This document shows, in pieces, positions 17,222 through 26,039 of a stretch of DNA of 64,000 bases. Made by a program: the position numbers and the translations under genes. The number at the start of each line of letters is the position of its first letter. Within the stretch, counting starts at the first letter, position 1. The stretch is from NCBI RefSeq assembly GCF_042466665.1, contig NZ_CP162102.1, positions 7,750,001-7,814,000 on the forward strand. The letters are read 5' to 3'. Below the pieces are notes generated by a model, which had not been told where the DNA came from, did not search any database, and saw only the letters and a list, made by a program, of their open reading frames with translations. The stretch is from Peterkaempfera podocarpi (GTDB lineage Bacteria > Actinomycetota > Actinomycetes > Streptomycetales > Streptomycetaceae).

Positions 17222-17555
17222 GGTGTCCTCCCGGAGTCTTTGGGCGGAGGGCGCTCGCCGGGCCCGGCGGTTGTCGGGAGCGCGCAGACCCTGTGGTCGT
17301 GCTGTCCGGAGTTACCACTCCCGCACCGGACAAACACGGCCGCTCGGTGCGGACTGTCGGCTCCGCTGTTCGTGCCGTCCCGTCGACGCGTCGATACGAC
17401 CCGGTGCGAATGCCGCCGCGCGCACGCCCGGGGGACACCCGGGCGGGGGTGCCGCACCTGCTGGGCCTCTCGTACGGGTCCGCAGCGGCGTTGGTTGCCT
17501 CCGGCCCCGGAGCCGTGCGGGTTTCGGTCGGCCTCGCTGCTCTTCCCGGTAGCGG
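17222..17555. other. Intergenic region, nothing recognised
   Basis: 334 bases between two minus-strand genes, downstream of the lipase and upstream of the small membrane protein. It must hold the promoter of the latter. No repeat, RNA or coding signature is apparent. Confidence 0.4.
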
Positions 17556-18665
17556 CTACTGCTCTGGGCCCTCGACGCTGCCGGCTCCCGCCGTGAGTTC
17601 TGCGAAGCGGATGACGGCGTCGGTGACGGAGTGGAATCGAAGGGAGTGGAACTGGTCGAAGTTGTGCTGGGTGCCGGGTAGTTCCGCGTAGGCCACCGGC
17701 TGCCGGGAGGCCGCGCGCAGCCGTTCGGCGAACAGCCGGGCGTCTTCGCGCCGGACCAGGGTGTCGAGGGCACCGTGGACGATCAGGAAGGGAGGGGCGG
17801 CTGCGTGGACATAGGCGTGCGGCGAGGTCGGCTCGGGGCCGGGGCGCTCGGCGTCCCCGTAGTACCCGTAGAGCGCGATGACGCCGCTGACCTCGGCACC
17901 GGAGAGCGCGACGGTCGCCGCCAGATGGGCGCCCGCCGAACCGCCGGCCACAAAGACGGTGTCGGAACTACCGCCGTAGGTCGCAGCATTGGCGTTCACC
18001 CAGGCGAGGACGGCCCGGGTGTCGGCAAGCTGTTCCGCATAACCGGCCCGGAGGAGGCGGTAGTCGGCGCTCACGCAGACCCAGCCCCGGGCCGCCAGCC
18101 GGTAGATCAGCGAGCGGGAGCCGAGCAGCTTGCTGCCCATGCGGAAGCCACCACCGTGCAGGTACACCAGCACGGGGGCGTCGGTGCGGCGGGTCCGGCG
18201 CGAGATGTACACATCCAGGCGGTGCCCGCGCCGCGCCGGGCCGTAGCGCAGGTTCGGGATCCGGCGTACGTCGGGCCGCCAGGCGATGAAGGGGAGCAAC
18301 ACCGTCCGCCACCAGGACGGCCGGGTGCGACGGGGAGCCGCGCCGGCTCCGAAGGCGTCCTCGAGGGCGGCCGACAGCACCGGCCGGGCGGAGCGGGCGC
18401 GTGATGCGATCAGCGCCAGTTCGAGTGCGGCGAGGACGCAGACCCCGGCGGCGAGCCACCACAGGGGGTCGGTGAACTCCGGTCCGAGCCAGGCCGCCGT
18501 CGTCCCTGACAGCAGCCACCACAGGCCCAGGAAGGGTTGTTCGTTGATGAGGAACCCGAGCATGAACTGCAGGTTCCACGGCTCGCTGTGACGGGGGCGC
18601 GGTGGTCGCAGTGCGACCAGAGCGCACAGTGCCACCTGCAGTGAGGTGCTCAGTGCACCGATCAC
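17556..18665 (-). CDS. Alpha/beta hydrolase (hormone-sensitive-lipase-like) with N-terminal membrane region
   Basis: The start is the GTG at 18665, preceded at 7 bases by GGAGG; the frame extends further upstream but without homology. 369 residues. Residues 1-90 contain two or three hydrophobic helices (LSTSLQVALCALVAL, LWWLLSGTTAAWL, LWWLAAGVCVLAALELALI), then an esterase domain: YLHGGGFRMGS is the oxyanion-hole HGGG motif of the HSL family, FVAGGSAGAHLA holds the nucleophile Ser, HGALDTLVR the Asp, and GTQHNFDQF the His. All catalytic residues are present. Probably a membrane-anchored esterase or lipase. Substrate unknown. Confidence 0.85.
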   Translation of the reverse strand: MIGALSTSLQVALCALVALRPPRPRHSEPWNLQFMLGFLINEQPFLGLWWLLSGTTAAWLGPEFTDPLWWLAAGVCVLAALELALIASRARSARPVLSAALEDAFGAGAAPRRTRPSWWRTVLLPFIAWRPDVRRIPNLRYGPARRGHRLDVYISRRTRRTDAPVLVYLHGGGFRMGSKLLGSRSLIYRLAARGWVCVSADYRLLRAGYAEQLADTRAVLAWVNANAATYGGSSDTVFVAGGSAGAHLAATVALSGAEVSGVIALYGYYGDAERPGPEPTSPHAYVHAAAPPFLIVHGALDTLVRREDARLFAERLRAASRQPVAYAELPGTQHNFDQFHSLRFHSVTDAVIRFAELTAGAGSVEGPEQ

Positions 18666-18894
18666 GCGTCCACCTCCGGGGCGGTCACTCCGGGCAGTGG
18701 GGACGTGCCCGGCGCCTCTGCCGCTTCGTGGAGGCCGGTTGCTAACAGGCCCGCGACCTTCTGCCCGGGGCCCTGGTGGACCAGCCACCGGACGGCCGAG
18801 CCGGCTTCAGCGGCAGGCGCGACAACCCCGGGCGAAGGCCATGCCGGTCGCCCGACCGCTGCCTGCTCCGGCGGTGCACTTTCTCCGGCGCCGG

Positions 18895-21381
18895 TCACCT
18901 GGAGGCGCCAGGGCGGGCTGTGATCATCAGGCCGGCTGCCAGGCCTGCGAGCAGGACGCTCCCGACCGCCCACCAGAGGGTCGTGGTGTAGCCGCTCTGC
19001 AACGCCTTGCCGACGGCTTCGACGGATCCTGACGCATGGCCCACACGGCTGACGAAGATACCGCCGAAGAGTGCCGAACCGGCTGCCGTACCCGCGTGCT
19101 GGGCTGCGCCGAGAGTTGCCGAGACCGCGCCTGCGCGCTGCGCGCCCATGCCGGAGCTCGCCGTGACGAAGATCGGTACAAACGCCAGACCCGCGCCGAA
19201 GCCGGTGAGGAGCAGGCCCGGCAGTACCTGGGCCATATGTGCACCGTCGGTGCCGGCGCCGGTTGCGAGTACCAGTCCGAGCGCCATGACGGCCATGCCC
19301 GCCACGATCAGGGCGCGGGCCGAGGCCCGGCCCAGCAGCCGGGCGGAGACCTGGGTGGAGCCTATGGCGAGTGCCACGGCCAGAGCCAGGAAGGTCTCCC
19401 CGGTCATCATCGGGGAGTACCCGAGGACCCTCTCCAGGAAATAGCTCAGGGCTGAGAAGAGAGCGAAGATGCCGGTGCCTGCCAGGACCAGGGCGACCAG
19501 GGAACCAAGGCGGTCGTTGTCCCTGACGTCCGGGGGCGGGACGACCGGGTTCGATGCCCTCGCCCCCCACCACAGGAAGGCCGCGAACATGGGCACACCC
19601 AGCAGGAGCATCACCACGGCCAGAATGTCGGACCAGCCGTGCGACCCTGCCCTGGTGAGGCCGTAGGTCACGGCGAGCAGCCCGAAGGAGCCGAGCAGCG
19701 CACCGACCGGGTCGAAGGGGGCCCCGTTGCGGGTCGGGCCGTCGTGCAGCAGGGTGAGCGCACCGATCAGGGTGATCACGGCGACGGGGACGGAGGCGAG
19801 CAGCGACAGTCGCCAGTCCAGGGATTCCACCAGCCAGCCGCCTGTGCACAGCCCGAGTGCACCTCCGCCCCCGGCGAATGCGACGTAGACCCCGAACGCC
19901 CTTCGGCGTTCCTTCGGGTCGGTGAAATTGCTGACCACCAGGGAGAGGGCGGCCGCCGTCACCAGGGCGGCCGAGAATCCCTGGAGAGCACGGCAAGCGA
20001 GCAGCATGCCGGACCCACTGGCTGTCCCACTCAGCATCGAGGCCGCAGCGAACCCGACCAGGCCGATGACCAGTGTCCGTCTGCGTCCCACGAGGTCTGC
20101 GACATGACCACCGAGCACCAGCAGCCCCGCGAAGGCGAGCGTATAGGTGTTGACCAGCGGCGACAGCTGGCCGGAAGTGAGGTGCAGGTCCCGTTGGACG
20201 ACCGGCAGGGCCATGGAGAAGGCCGCCGCTTGGAACGCCACCATCAACTGCGCCAGGGCGACCACTGCCAGGCCCCACCAGCGCCTGGGGTGCGGAGGCG
20301 GCGGGTCCTGGGGGGCGGCATGCGGCGGCGGCGCGGGCCAGGCGCTCGGGTACGGACTCTGCGGTGGTCCGAATCCCGCGGGGCCGAAGTGGGCCGGCGC
20401 CGTCGGTGTATAGACCGGGGGAGGGGGCGATGCGGGGTCGGGGAAGGGTGTCGGCTGCGCCGGAGGAGCGTCAACGGGTGCCGAGGGGGCGTAGTCCAGC
20501 AACTCGGCCGCGTGGCGGCCCAGTTGCGCCAGCACCGGGCTCGGCAGCCATTCCTCGGTCTGCTCCGGCGCCGTGCGTTCGGCGACCTCCTGGAGGCCGG
20601 GCCGCTCGGCCGGGTCCTTGTGCAGACAGGCGCGCACGAGGTCGACCAGCCCCTCCGGCACACCGGTCAGGTCCGCCTCCTCCTCCGCGATCCGGAAGAG
20701 GTGGGCGTTCAGGCCGGTGTCGGTGGCGCCGAAGAGAAGGCGTCCGGTCGCGGCGTAGACCAGGACGGCGCCCAGGCAGAACACATCGCTGGCGGGGGTG
20801 AGTTCAAGGCCGCGGACCTGTTCCGGCGACATGAAGCCAGGAGAGCCGATCAGCATACCGGTGTGGGTGTGCAGGCTGTCCCCGGCGAGGGTGTCCATGG
20901 CCCGGGCGATGCCGAAGTCGATGACGCGGGGGCCGTCGACGGTGATCAGGACATTGGACGGCTTGAGGTCACGATGGATCAGACCCGCCCCGTGGACGGC
21001 CTGAAGGGCGAGGGCGAGCCGGTTGGCGAGGACGCGGACCGAGTACTCGGGCAGCGGGCCGAAGTCCTTGGCGACAACGGTGTGGAGGTCGGGCCCCGGG
21101 ATGTACTGGGTTGCCACCCAGGGGACAGCCGCCTCGGGGTCGGCGTCCAGCACCGCCGCCGTCCAGTTTCCGCCCACCCGCCGCGCAGCGCCCACTTCCC
21201 GAGCGAAGCGTCTGCGGAACTCCGGGTGCCCGGCGTACTCGGCCTGGACGACCTTCACCGCGACAGTGCGTCCGTGCTCCGAACGGCCCAGATACACCAG
21301 GCCCATACCTCCCGCGCCCAGTCGGGCGATCAGACGGTACGGGCCTATGCGGGGCGGATCTCCGGCGATCAACTGGTCCAC
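18895..21381 (-). CDS. Fusion of Ser/Thr protein kinase (PknB type) and 14-TM MFS transporter
   Basis: One uninterrupted frame of 828 residues from a GTG. Residues 13-275 are a Hanks-type kinase: GAGGMGLVY (P-loop), VAVKVV (Lys43), IHRDLKPSN (136-142), DFGIAR (155-160), GSPGFMSPEQ activation segment. Residues about 295-370 are a Pro-rich linker. From about 371 to the end is a DHA2-like major facilitator with the motif GGHVADLVGRRRT after the second helix and about 14 hydrophobic segments. The kinase lies on the cytoplasmic side and may phosphorylate the transporter or its linker, or sense transport state. PASTA or other external sensor domains are absent; the transporter replaces the usual sensor. 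No Shine-Dalgarno is obvious, so a leaderless mRNA is possible. Confidence 0.92.
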   Translation of the reverse strand: MDQLIAGDPPRIGPYRLIARLGAGGMGLVYLGRSEHGRTVAVKVVQAEYAGHPEFRRRFAREVGAARRVGGNWTAAVLDADPEAAVPWVATQYIPGPDLHTVVAKDFGPLPEYSVRVLANRLALALQAVHGAGLIHRDLKPSNVLITVDGPRVIDFGIARAMDTLAGDSLHTHTGMLIGSPGFMSPEQVRGLELTPASDVFCLGAVLVYAATGRLLFGATDTGLNAHLFRIAEEEADLTGVPEGLVDLVRACLHKDPAERPGLQEVAERTAPEQTEEWLPSPVLAQLGRHAAELLDYAPSAPVDAPPAQPTPFPDPASPPPPVYTPTAPAHFGPAGFGPPQSPYPSAWPAPPPHAAPQDPPPPHPRRWWGLAVVALAQLMVAFQAAAFSMALPVVQRDLHLTSGQLSPLVNTYTLAFAGLLVLGGHVADLVGRRRTLVIGLVGFAAASMLSGTASGSGMLLACRALQGFSAALVTAAALSLVVSNFTDPKERRRAFGVYVAFAGGGGALGLCTGGWLVESLDWRLSLLASVPVAVITLIGALTLLHDGPTRNGAPFDPVGALLGSFGLLAVTYGLTRAGSHGWSDILAVVMLLLGVPMFAAFLWWGARASNPVVPPPDVRDNDRLGSLVALVLAGTGIFALFSALSYFLERVLGYSPMMTGETFLALAVALAIGSTQVSARLLGRASARALIVAGMAVMALGLVLATGAGTDGAHMAQVLPGLLLTGFGAGLAFVPIFVTASSGMGAQRAGAVSATLGAAQHAGTAAGSALFGGIFVSRVGHASGSVEAVGKALQSGYTTTLWWAVGSVLLAGLAAGLMITARPGASR

Positions 21382-21742
21382 TGGAGCAAGATAGCCACCC
21401 CACCGCCCCGGTTGGGGCCAAAGGGTGAATCATGCACTCGGTCTTCACCAGTCGCGGCGGGTGCGACGCAGTCGCGCTCTCGCACCCGGATGCACCGGGG
21501 CGAATCGGAGCCGTCGGAACCACCCGACCGACCGGATGCACCGTGCCGCTTCCATGCCGGTTTCCGTGCCGTTCCGTGCGCGGCACGCCGACGGCGCCAC
21601 CAGCCCGCCACCCTGGGCAGCGCAGCCGTTGCGACTCAGGCTCACCGTCGCCGAGCGACTCGGCGGCCCTTCCGCGACCGCCGTGCCGCCGCCGCCGACC
21701 CGGTCTGCGGCCGGCTGTGCGAGGTCCGGACGGCGGTGAGCC
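21382..21742. other. Intergenic region, no supported gene
   Basis: 361 bases upstream of the kinase-MFS gene and downstream of the SnoaL-like gene. Open frames exist on both strands but are compositionally random. No RNA or repeat was recognised. Confidence 0.4.
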
Positions 21743-22069
21743 TCAGCCGAGGAAGTCGACGCGGTCGATGAGTCCGTCGCGCACCCGGTAGGCGACCAGC
21801 ACCCGGACCTGGCCGTCGGCCACGCCATGGGCGATCTCATGGTCGACCACCCAGTCGCCCTCGGTGAGCCGGCCGACAATCTCCGCGCGGCACAGCCCCT
21901 TGGCGAACTGCCCCGCGTACGACCCGCGCAACGCCTCGCGTCCCCGGATCTCGCTGCCGTCGGCCCGGGTGATGTGGACGTCCTCGGCGTAGGTCGCGGC
22001 GAAGGCGTCGAGGTCGTGGCTGTTGTATGCGGTGAGCTGCTGCTCGACCACGTGCTGCGGATCGATCAT
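21743..22069 (-). CDS. SnoaL-like/NTF2-fold protein
   Basis: 108 residues from the ATG at 22069 (an ATG at 22081 is possible; neither has a strong ribosome site). The N-terminus VVEQQLTAYNSHDLDAFAATYAEDVHI is the hallmark opening of SnoaL-like small cone-shaped proteins, followed by GREALRGSYAGQF and beta strands CRAEIVGRLTEGDWVVDHEIAHG and VLVAYRVRDGLIDRVDFLG. Members are ketosteroid-isomerase-like hydrolases, isomerases or ligand-binding proteins. Substrate unknown. It is divergent from the truncated MFS gene. Confidence 0.8.
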   Translation of the reverse strand: MIDPQHVVEQQLTAYNSHDLDAFAATYAEDVHITRADGSEIRGREALRGSYAGQFAKGLCRAEIVGRLTEGDWVVDHEIAHGVADGQVRVLVAYRVRDGLIDRVDFLG

Positions 22070-22345
22070 GGTCGCGATCATGCCCCGCTGGTGGTGGGCT
22101 GTCCAGCCGACCGTCCCCTCCCGCCGGACACGACGAGCGGCGGGGAACCCAGGTGCAGGCGACAACGCCCCCGTGGCCGATGGCCGGATCTGTGGGTTCC
22201 ACGGCCGGACAGCCGGCCATGCCGGGTGGGGCGGGTGTGGTTGGCACCCCCGAGCACCACAGAACCGCCTCAGCGGTCCGGGCGGCGCCGGACGGCGGGC
22301 GGAAGACCCCACCGCGATCGACTCCATCCCCCGGGAGCATGCAGG

Positions 22346-22897
22346 ATGACCCCCACGCCCCTCCCCTCAGCGAAGCGAAAGCCTGAATACCTGGTGGCAC
22401 TCGGACTGGCAGCAGGCCCGGTCGTCGCGCTGGGCTTCACCCGTTTCGCCTATGCGCTGCTGCTCCCGGCCATGCGCCAACAGCTGCACTGGAGCTACCC
22501 GGCGCTGGTCTCGGTCGTCGTGCTGGTCGGAGTGCTGCCGGTGCTGCTGTGGCACGGAATGGGCGCCGCGATCGCCTCAGCGGTGGTCTTCGGCGGCTCC
22601 TTCATGGCGGGACCCACCGCCGTCACCGTCCTGGCGCGCCGCATGCTGCCCGCACATGCCTGGACCGCCGGCATCGCCCTGCTGACGGTCGCGTTCAGCG
22701 TCGGCCAGGCAGTCGGCCCGCTGGTCTCGGGCCTGCTGTCGGACTCCTCCGGTGGCATCGCCAAGGGCCTGTGGCTCTCCGTGGTCCTGCTCGGTGCGTC
22801 CATCGCGGCCGCCGTCGTCCAGCGTGATCCGGGAACCGCCGGACAGACCGATCAGCACACCCCCGTCCCTGCCGTGCGCTCCGTCGACCGGTACTGA
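22346..22897 (+). pseudogene. YbfB/YjiJ-type MFS transporter with a large in-frame internal deletion
   Basis: 183 residues from ATG at 22346. The N-terminus (LAAGPVVALGFTRFAYALLL, then MRQQLHWSY) is the first transmembrane segment and loop of YbfB/YjiJ transporters (sialate/quinolinate-type MFS, about 400 residues). It then jumps to a segment of the second half: LWHGMGAAIASAVVFGGSFM...LARRMLPAHAWTAGIALLTV...GQAVGPLVSGLLSD, ending with a normal C-terminus. Roughly 200 residues (about six helices) are missing, yet the frame is kept. A half transporter is unlikely to work alone, so I treat it as a deletion derivative. Downstream is a strand of unknown DNA before the hydrolase. Confidence 0.7.
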
Positions 22898-23111
22898 CGG
22901 CCCGCACACCGAGAAGGAGAGCCCGCTCCACCGCGTCCTCGCCCTGCCGTCGACGGCAGGGCGAGGACGCTGCCCCGACGTCCGAGCCTGCGGGCCGCGA
23001 AGTACCGCGCCGCAGGACACCGGCCGTCGAGTCGTCACGGCGTTCCTCTGGACAGAAGAGAGCGCCGGTGTCCGCGTCCGGCCGGAACGCCGGACGCCGA
23101 CACCGCTCACA

Positions 23112-23876
23112 TCAGGCAGGCGATACCGCCGTTCGGGCGAGATGCCGGGCGAAGAACCGGGCCGCGCTGTCGGCCTCGAACCTGGGCAGTTCCTTGTGCT
23201 TGCCCGCGTTGACGTGCAACGTCTTCTCCTTCGAGGCGAAGGCGTCGAAGAGCGCCAGACCGGACTCGCGCGGGATGTGCTCGTCGTCCCACTGCAGGGC
23301 GAACTCGATCGGAACGGTGATCTGCTTCGCCGGCTCGGCCAGGACATCGGGCCAGTGCTGGCCGAAGACCGCTGCGGTGATCCTGGGTTCGGCGGCCACC
23401 AGCGGCACTCCGATTGCGGTGCCCATGTTGATGCCGAAGTAGCCCACCGGACCGTCGGCGCCGATCTCCGGAAGCTCCTGGAGGGCGTCCAGGGTCGCCT
23501 GCCACTCGGGTACGGCGAGCTCTGCGAGGTGGGCGTTGTAGCGGACGACGATCGGGCCTTCCGGCTCGCCCGCCGCCCTTGCCCGGTACAGCTCGGCGAT
23601 CTCCTGCTCGTCGTGCGCGGTGCGCGGCCGGTCGCCGTGCCCGGGCGCGTCGATGACGGCGACGTGGAAACCGCAGCCGGCCACGAGGAGCCGTGCACGG
23701 CCCGCCATCGCCGGGTGCTTCTTGTGGTTGCCGCCGCCGTGGCCCATCAGGACCAGGGGTGCGCGATCGGCGCCGGTGGCCGGCGACCAGAGAACTCCGG
23801 GGATGTCACCCACGGTGAAGTCGCGCTCGACCATGCCGTTCGACGAGGACTCGGCGGTGAACTGCAGAGAGTGCAT
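23112..23876 (-). CDS. Dienelactone-hydrolase-like alpha/beta hydrolase with Asn at the nucleophile position
   Basis: 254 residues from ATG; AAAGG precedes the start. Canonical alpha/beta hydrolase framework: PLVLMGHGGGNHKKHPAM (oxyanion loop), VIDAPGHGDRP, WDDEHIP (acid Asp) and NAGKHKELP (catalytic His). The nucleophile elbow, normally GxSMG, reads GINMG with Asn150, encoded AAC where AGC would give Ser. Family members in streptomycetes usually act on unknown esters. With Asn the protein should be unable to form an acyl-enzyme; it is either inactivated by a point mutation or has become a non-catalytic binder. The rest of the protein shows no decay. Confidence 0.85.
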   Translation of the reverse strand: MHSLQFTAESSSNGMVERDFTVGDIPGVLWSPATGADRAPLVLMGHGGGNHKKHPAMAGRARLLVAGCGFHVAVIDAPGHGDRPRTAHDEQEIAELYRARAAGEPEGPIVVRYNAHLAELAVPEWQATLDALQELPEIGADGPVGYFGINMGTAIGVPLVAAEPRITAAVFGQHWPDVLAEPAKQITVPIEFALQWDDEHIPRESGLALFDAFASKEKTLHVNAGKHKELPRFEADSAARFFARHLARTAVSPA

Positions 23877-24031
23877 AGGTGTTGCCTTTCGGGAGTGCCT
23901 TGGTGTTGTGGCGCTCCCGGCGACACCTACGTCAATCGCCGGCCGTGACGGAAAGGGGGAGCACCCACGTCGATACAGCGTTCATGGGTCTCACCTCCTC
24001 GGGCGTTTCACCGTCGCGCACAAGCTACCAA

Positions 24032-24196
24032 GCCGAGCGTCGTCCTGACCAATTCTTTTTCCGTCGCCTGGTCAGAACCCTTGCCGCGCTCGCCCGTACC
24101 GCAACGCCCCGCCCAGCCGGCATGACGACCGCGCAACTCCACGCCGTCCGCCGCACGGCCGGTGACACCGACACCACCGAGGAGGCGGCCCAGTGA
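24032..24196 (+). pseudogene. Short fragment of a mobile-element-associated small protein
   Basis: The frame closing at 24196 ends FFFRRLVRTLAALARTATP, then TTAQLHAVRRTAGDTDTTEE. It resembles small accessory proteins found in actinomycete integrative plasmids, where the next gene overlaps by GTGA exactly as here. No start codon with a ribosome site could be fixed (an ATG lies at 24122). Recognition is from general resemblance only. Confidence 0.3.
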
Positions 24197-24380
24197 CCAC
24201 CTGGAAAGTCCGCCGCCTGGCCGTGCCCCGGCCGAACGGCTCCCGCATCCGCGTCGACGCTGTCCCCGAGCACCGCCTGCCCCGGTGCGGGCAGCGCGGG
24301 ACGCCCTTGCCGCCACCGAGGCGGAGGCCGACACCTGGGTTCGCATGGCGGGTCTGGCCCAGGTTGTTGTGATGCGGTGA
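24193..24380 (+). pseudogene. Small protein, frameshifted (mobile-element-like)
   Basis: From the GTG overlapping the upstream stop (GTGA), the frame reads VTTWKVRRLAVPRPNGSRIR and VDAVPEHRLPRC, then coding character moves to another frame reading RAARDALAATEAEADTWVRM, ending at TGA 24378-24380. Together they look like one protein of about 60 residues broken by a frameshift near 24285-24300. Such tiny WK-containing proteins accompany replication and transfer genes in integrated plasmids of streptomycetes. Interpreted as a remnant. Confidence 0.35.
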
Positions 24381-24699
24381 CGCTGGGTAGTGATTTGGCT
24401 GGTCCCCGCCTGAGGCCGGGTGCCATGTCTCCGCGCGGCACCGGTGGACGCGGTTGTCCCGCGTCCACCGGTCGCGCCGGGCGTGGGGTGCCCCGTTCCC
24501 GCCCTCGCCGTCCGGATCTGCACGTGGTGATGTGCTGTGCGTTGTGCATTGTCACCTGTACGCGATGCTGAGCTGCACTGTTTGTTGGGGAATCGAACCC
24601 CGGCGTTGCTCTCCACGCGCCAGGGGCCGGATAAACCGCCGACCCGCGGTGTGTGCACGCCTCCGCGACGACTACCTGCTCCCATGCCCCGTTCCGGGT
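24381..24699. other. Intergenic DNA with a tRNA T-arm-like sequence
   Basis: No gene supported. On the minus strand, positions 24601-24587 read GGGGTTCGATTCCCC, a 4-bp stem with a TTCGATT loop exactly like a tRNA T-arm. No anticodon arm or matching acceptor stem was found next to it, so it is not a complete tRNA. It may be an attachment-site relic of the mobile fragments at 24.0-24.4 kb, or chance. Confidence 0.3.
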
Positions 24700-25176
24700 T
24701 CACTCCTCCAGGAGGTCGACCTCCCAGTTCGTCCGCTGGATGAGTACGTCCACCTCGCGGATCTCCTTGGACAAGACGTCCGCCTGTGCTCGGAGCGCGG
24801 CGACCGGAAGTGCGGAGAACATCTTCAGCTCGGACCGAAGCTGCCGTGCAGCTCCCCGCTGATCGCGTCCGGCCGCCGCGTCGGCCGCTGCCGTGACCAC
24901 AGAGTGCCGCAACCGCAGAACGTCCCGGCGTGCGAGCACATCGGTGAGCGTGCCGTGGCCATCGATCACGGCCGTGGAGTTGGTCCGGTTGATCCGACGG
25001 ATCAGGAGCTCGAGCTCATCCATCACCTCGCCCGCCTGTGCCAGGACCTCCGCCGCATTCTCGGCAGGGACCTCGCCCTCCTGATAGCGAGCACTACCGA
25101 CAACGCGTGCCCGCAACTGCTCCACCCGCCGCACCGCATCCGCGCGCTGCGCGAGCGCTTCAGCAAGTTTCACCAC
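24700..25176 (-). CDS. DIP1984 family protein
   Basis: 158 residues from the GTG at 25176, with AGGAG seven bases upstream; the following codon is also GTG. The frame extends further upstream without homology. The sequence VKLAEALAQRADAVRRVEQLR...LELLIRRINRTNSTAVIDGHGTLTDVLARRDVLRLRHSVV...IREVDVLIQRTNWEVDLLEE (described in parts) matches the helical DIP1984 family, first noted as septicolysin-like proteins in corynebacteria. The NRTN and TDVLARRDxLR motifs are characteristic. No catalytic role is established; members often lie in mobile or accessory regions, as here. Confidence 0.85.
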   Translation of the reverse strand: MVKLAEALAQRADAVRRVEQLRARVVGSARYQEGEVPAENAAEVLAQAGEVMDELELLIRRINRTNSTAVIDGHGTLTDVLARRDVLRLRHSVVTAAADAAAGRDQRGAARQLRSELKMFSALPVAALRAQADVLSKEIREVDVLIQRTNWEVDLLEE

Positions 25177-25547
25177 GCCATCACTCCTGTGCGCATCCGA
25201 ACTTCCCGCAAGTATGCACGTCAGCGGTGGGATGCGCATGAAGCCGCCGGATCAGTGCCCGGTCGACGCCGGCGGGAGCATCCGGCGTTGGGTGGTTTGA
25301 ACTGAGCTCTGAACCGGGTTGTTTGACGCGGTCACAGAGCGTCAGGCCGGAAGGGCTCGCTCACATAGTCGGGGAGTCGCTCGCCCGGGTGGTGCGTGAG
25401 CCGACCTCGCCGAGCGCTGCCCCGGTCTTGGCCGCCGCCTCGGTGCAGGCCGGTCTGTTGGGAGGGGGGCGGGCTCCGACGCCTGCGCCTTCGGTGGCGG
25501 ACAGCACCAGGAGCGCGGCGCCGGGGCCCGTCCCCGTGCGTGCGGCG
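25177..25547. other. Intergenic region, nothing recognised
   Basis: 371 bases upstream of the DIP1984 gene and downstream of the cupin gene. Only random GC-driven open frames. No hairpin with U tract was seen. Confidence 0.4.
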
Positions 25548-26039
25548 CTAATCGAGCATGTCGGTGAAGTAGTTGTCGTGCTTCTCCCGGAAGGCCTTGA
25601 GCTCGTCGCGGCTGCGCTCGGCGTACTCCCCGGCCTTCTCGAAGTACTCCTCGCGCGGGGCGCCCGGCACGAAGATCAAGAGCATCGACACCGGGTCGTC
25701 GGAGGCGTTCTTGAAGGCGTGCAGTCCTCCGGCCGGTACGTAGAGGAAGTCGCCCTCCCCGCCGGTGACCCAGCCTTCGCCGTTGAAGAGTTGCACCTCG
25801 CCGGAGAGTACGTAGAAGGACTCCGAGATGGTGCGGTGGAAGTGTTCCTCGGCGCCGGCCGCCCTGGGCCCCATGTCGATCTTGTACATGCCGTACTCGC
25901 CGCCGGTGGATGCAGAGGTGGCCAGGTAGCTGATGTTGAACACTGTGGAGAATCCGGCGTCGGCGTCCGTGTCGGCCCGACGGAACAGCGCGCTGGTCTC
26001 TCCCCTATCTCCGAGGTAGCGCGGTTCGGGGTAGGACAT
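25548..26039 (-). CDS. Cupin-domain protein
   Basis: 163 residues from ATG. Cupin motif 1 is HFHRTISESFYVLSGEVQLF (HxH...E), and motif 2 is PAGGLHAFKN (G...H), giving the usual three-His/one-Glu metal site. The N-terminal part (MSYPEPRYLGDRGETSALFRR) resembles dioxygenase-like cupins of streptomycetes. A C-terminal helix (EEYFEKAGEYAERSRDELKA) extends the barrel. Small monocupins may be dioxygenases, isomerases or ligand-binding proteins; the reaction cannot be read from sequence. A single gene. Confidence 0.8.
   Translation of the reverse strand: MSYPEPRYLGDRGETSALFRRADTDADAGFSTVFNISYLATSASTGGEYGMYKIDMGPRAAGAEEHFHRTISESFYVLSGEVQLFNGEGWVTGGEGDFLYVPAGGLHAFKNASDDPVSMLLIFVPGAPREEYFEKAGEYAERSRDELKAFREKHDNYFTDMLD

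Noticed and set aside
18662..20278. Minus-strand frame of 538 codons overlapping the kinase-MFS gene in another frame
   Set aside because: Low-complexity translation; the overlapping frame encodes a full kinase and transporter.
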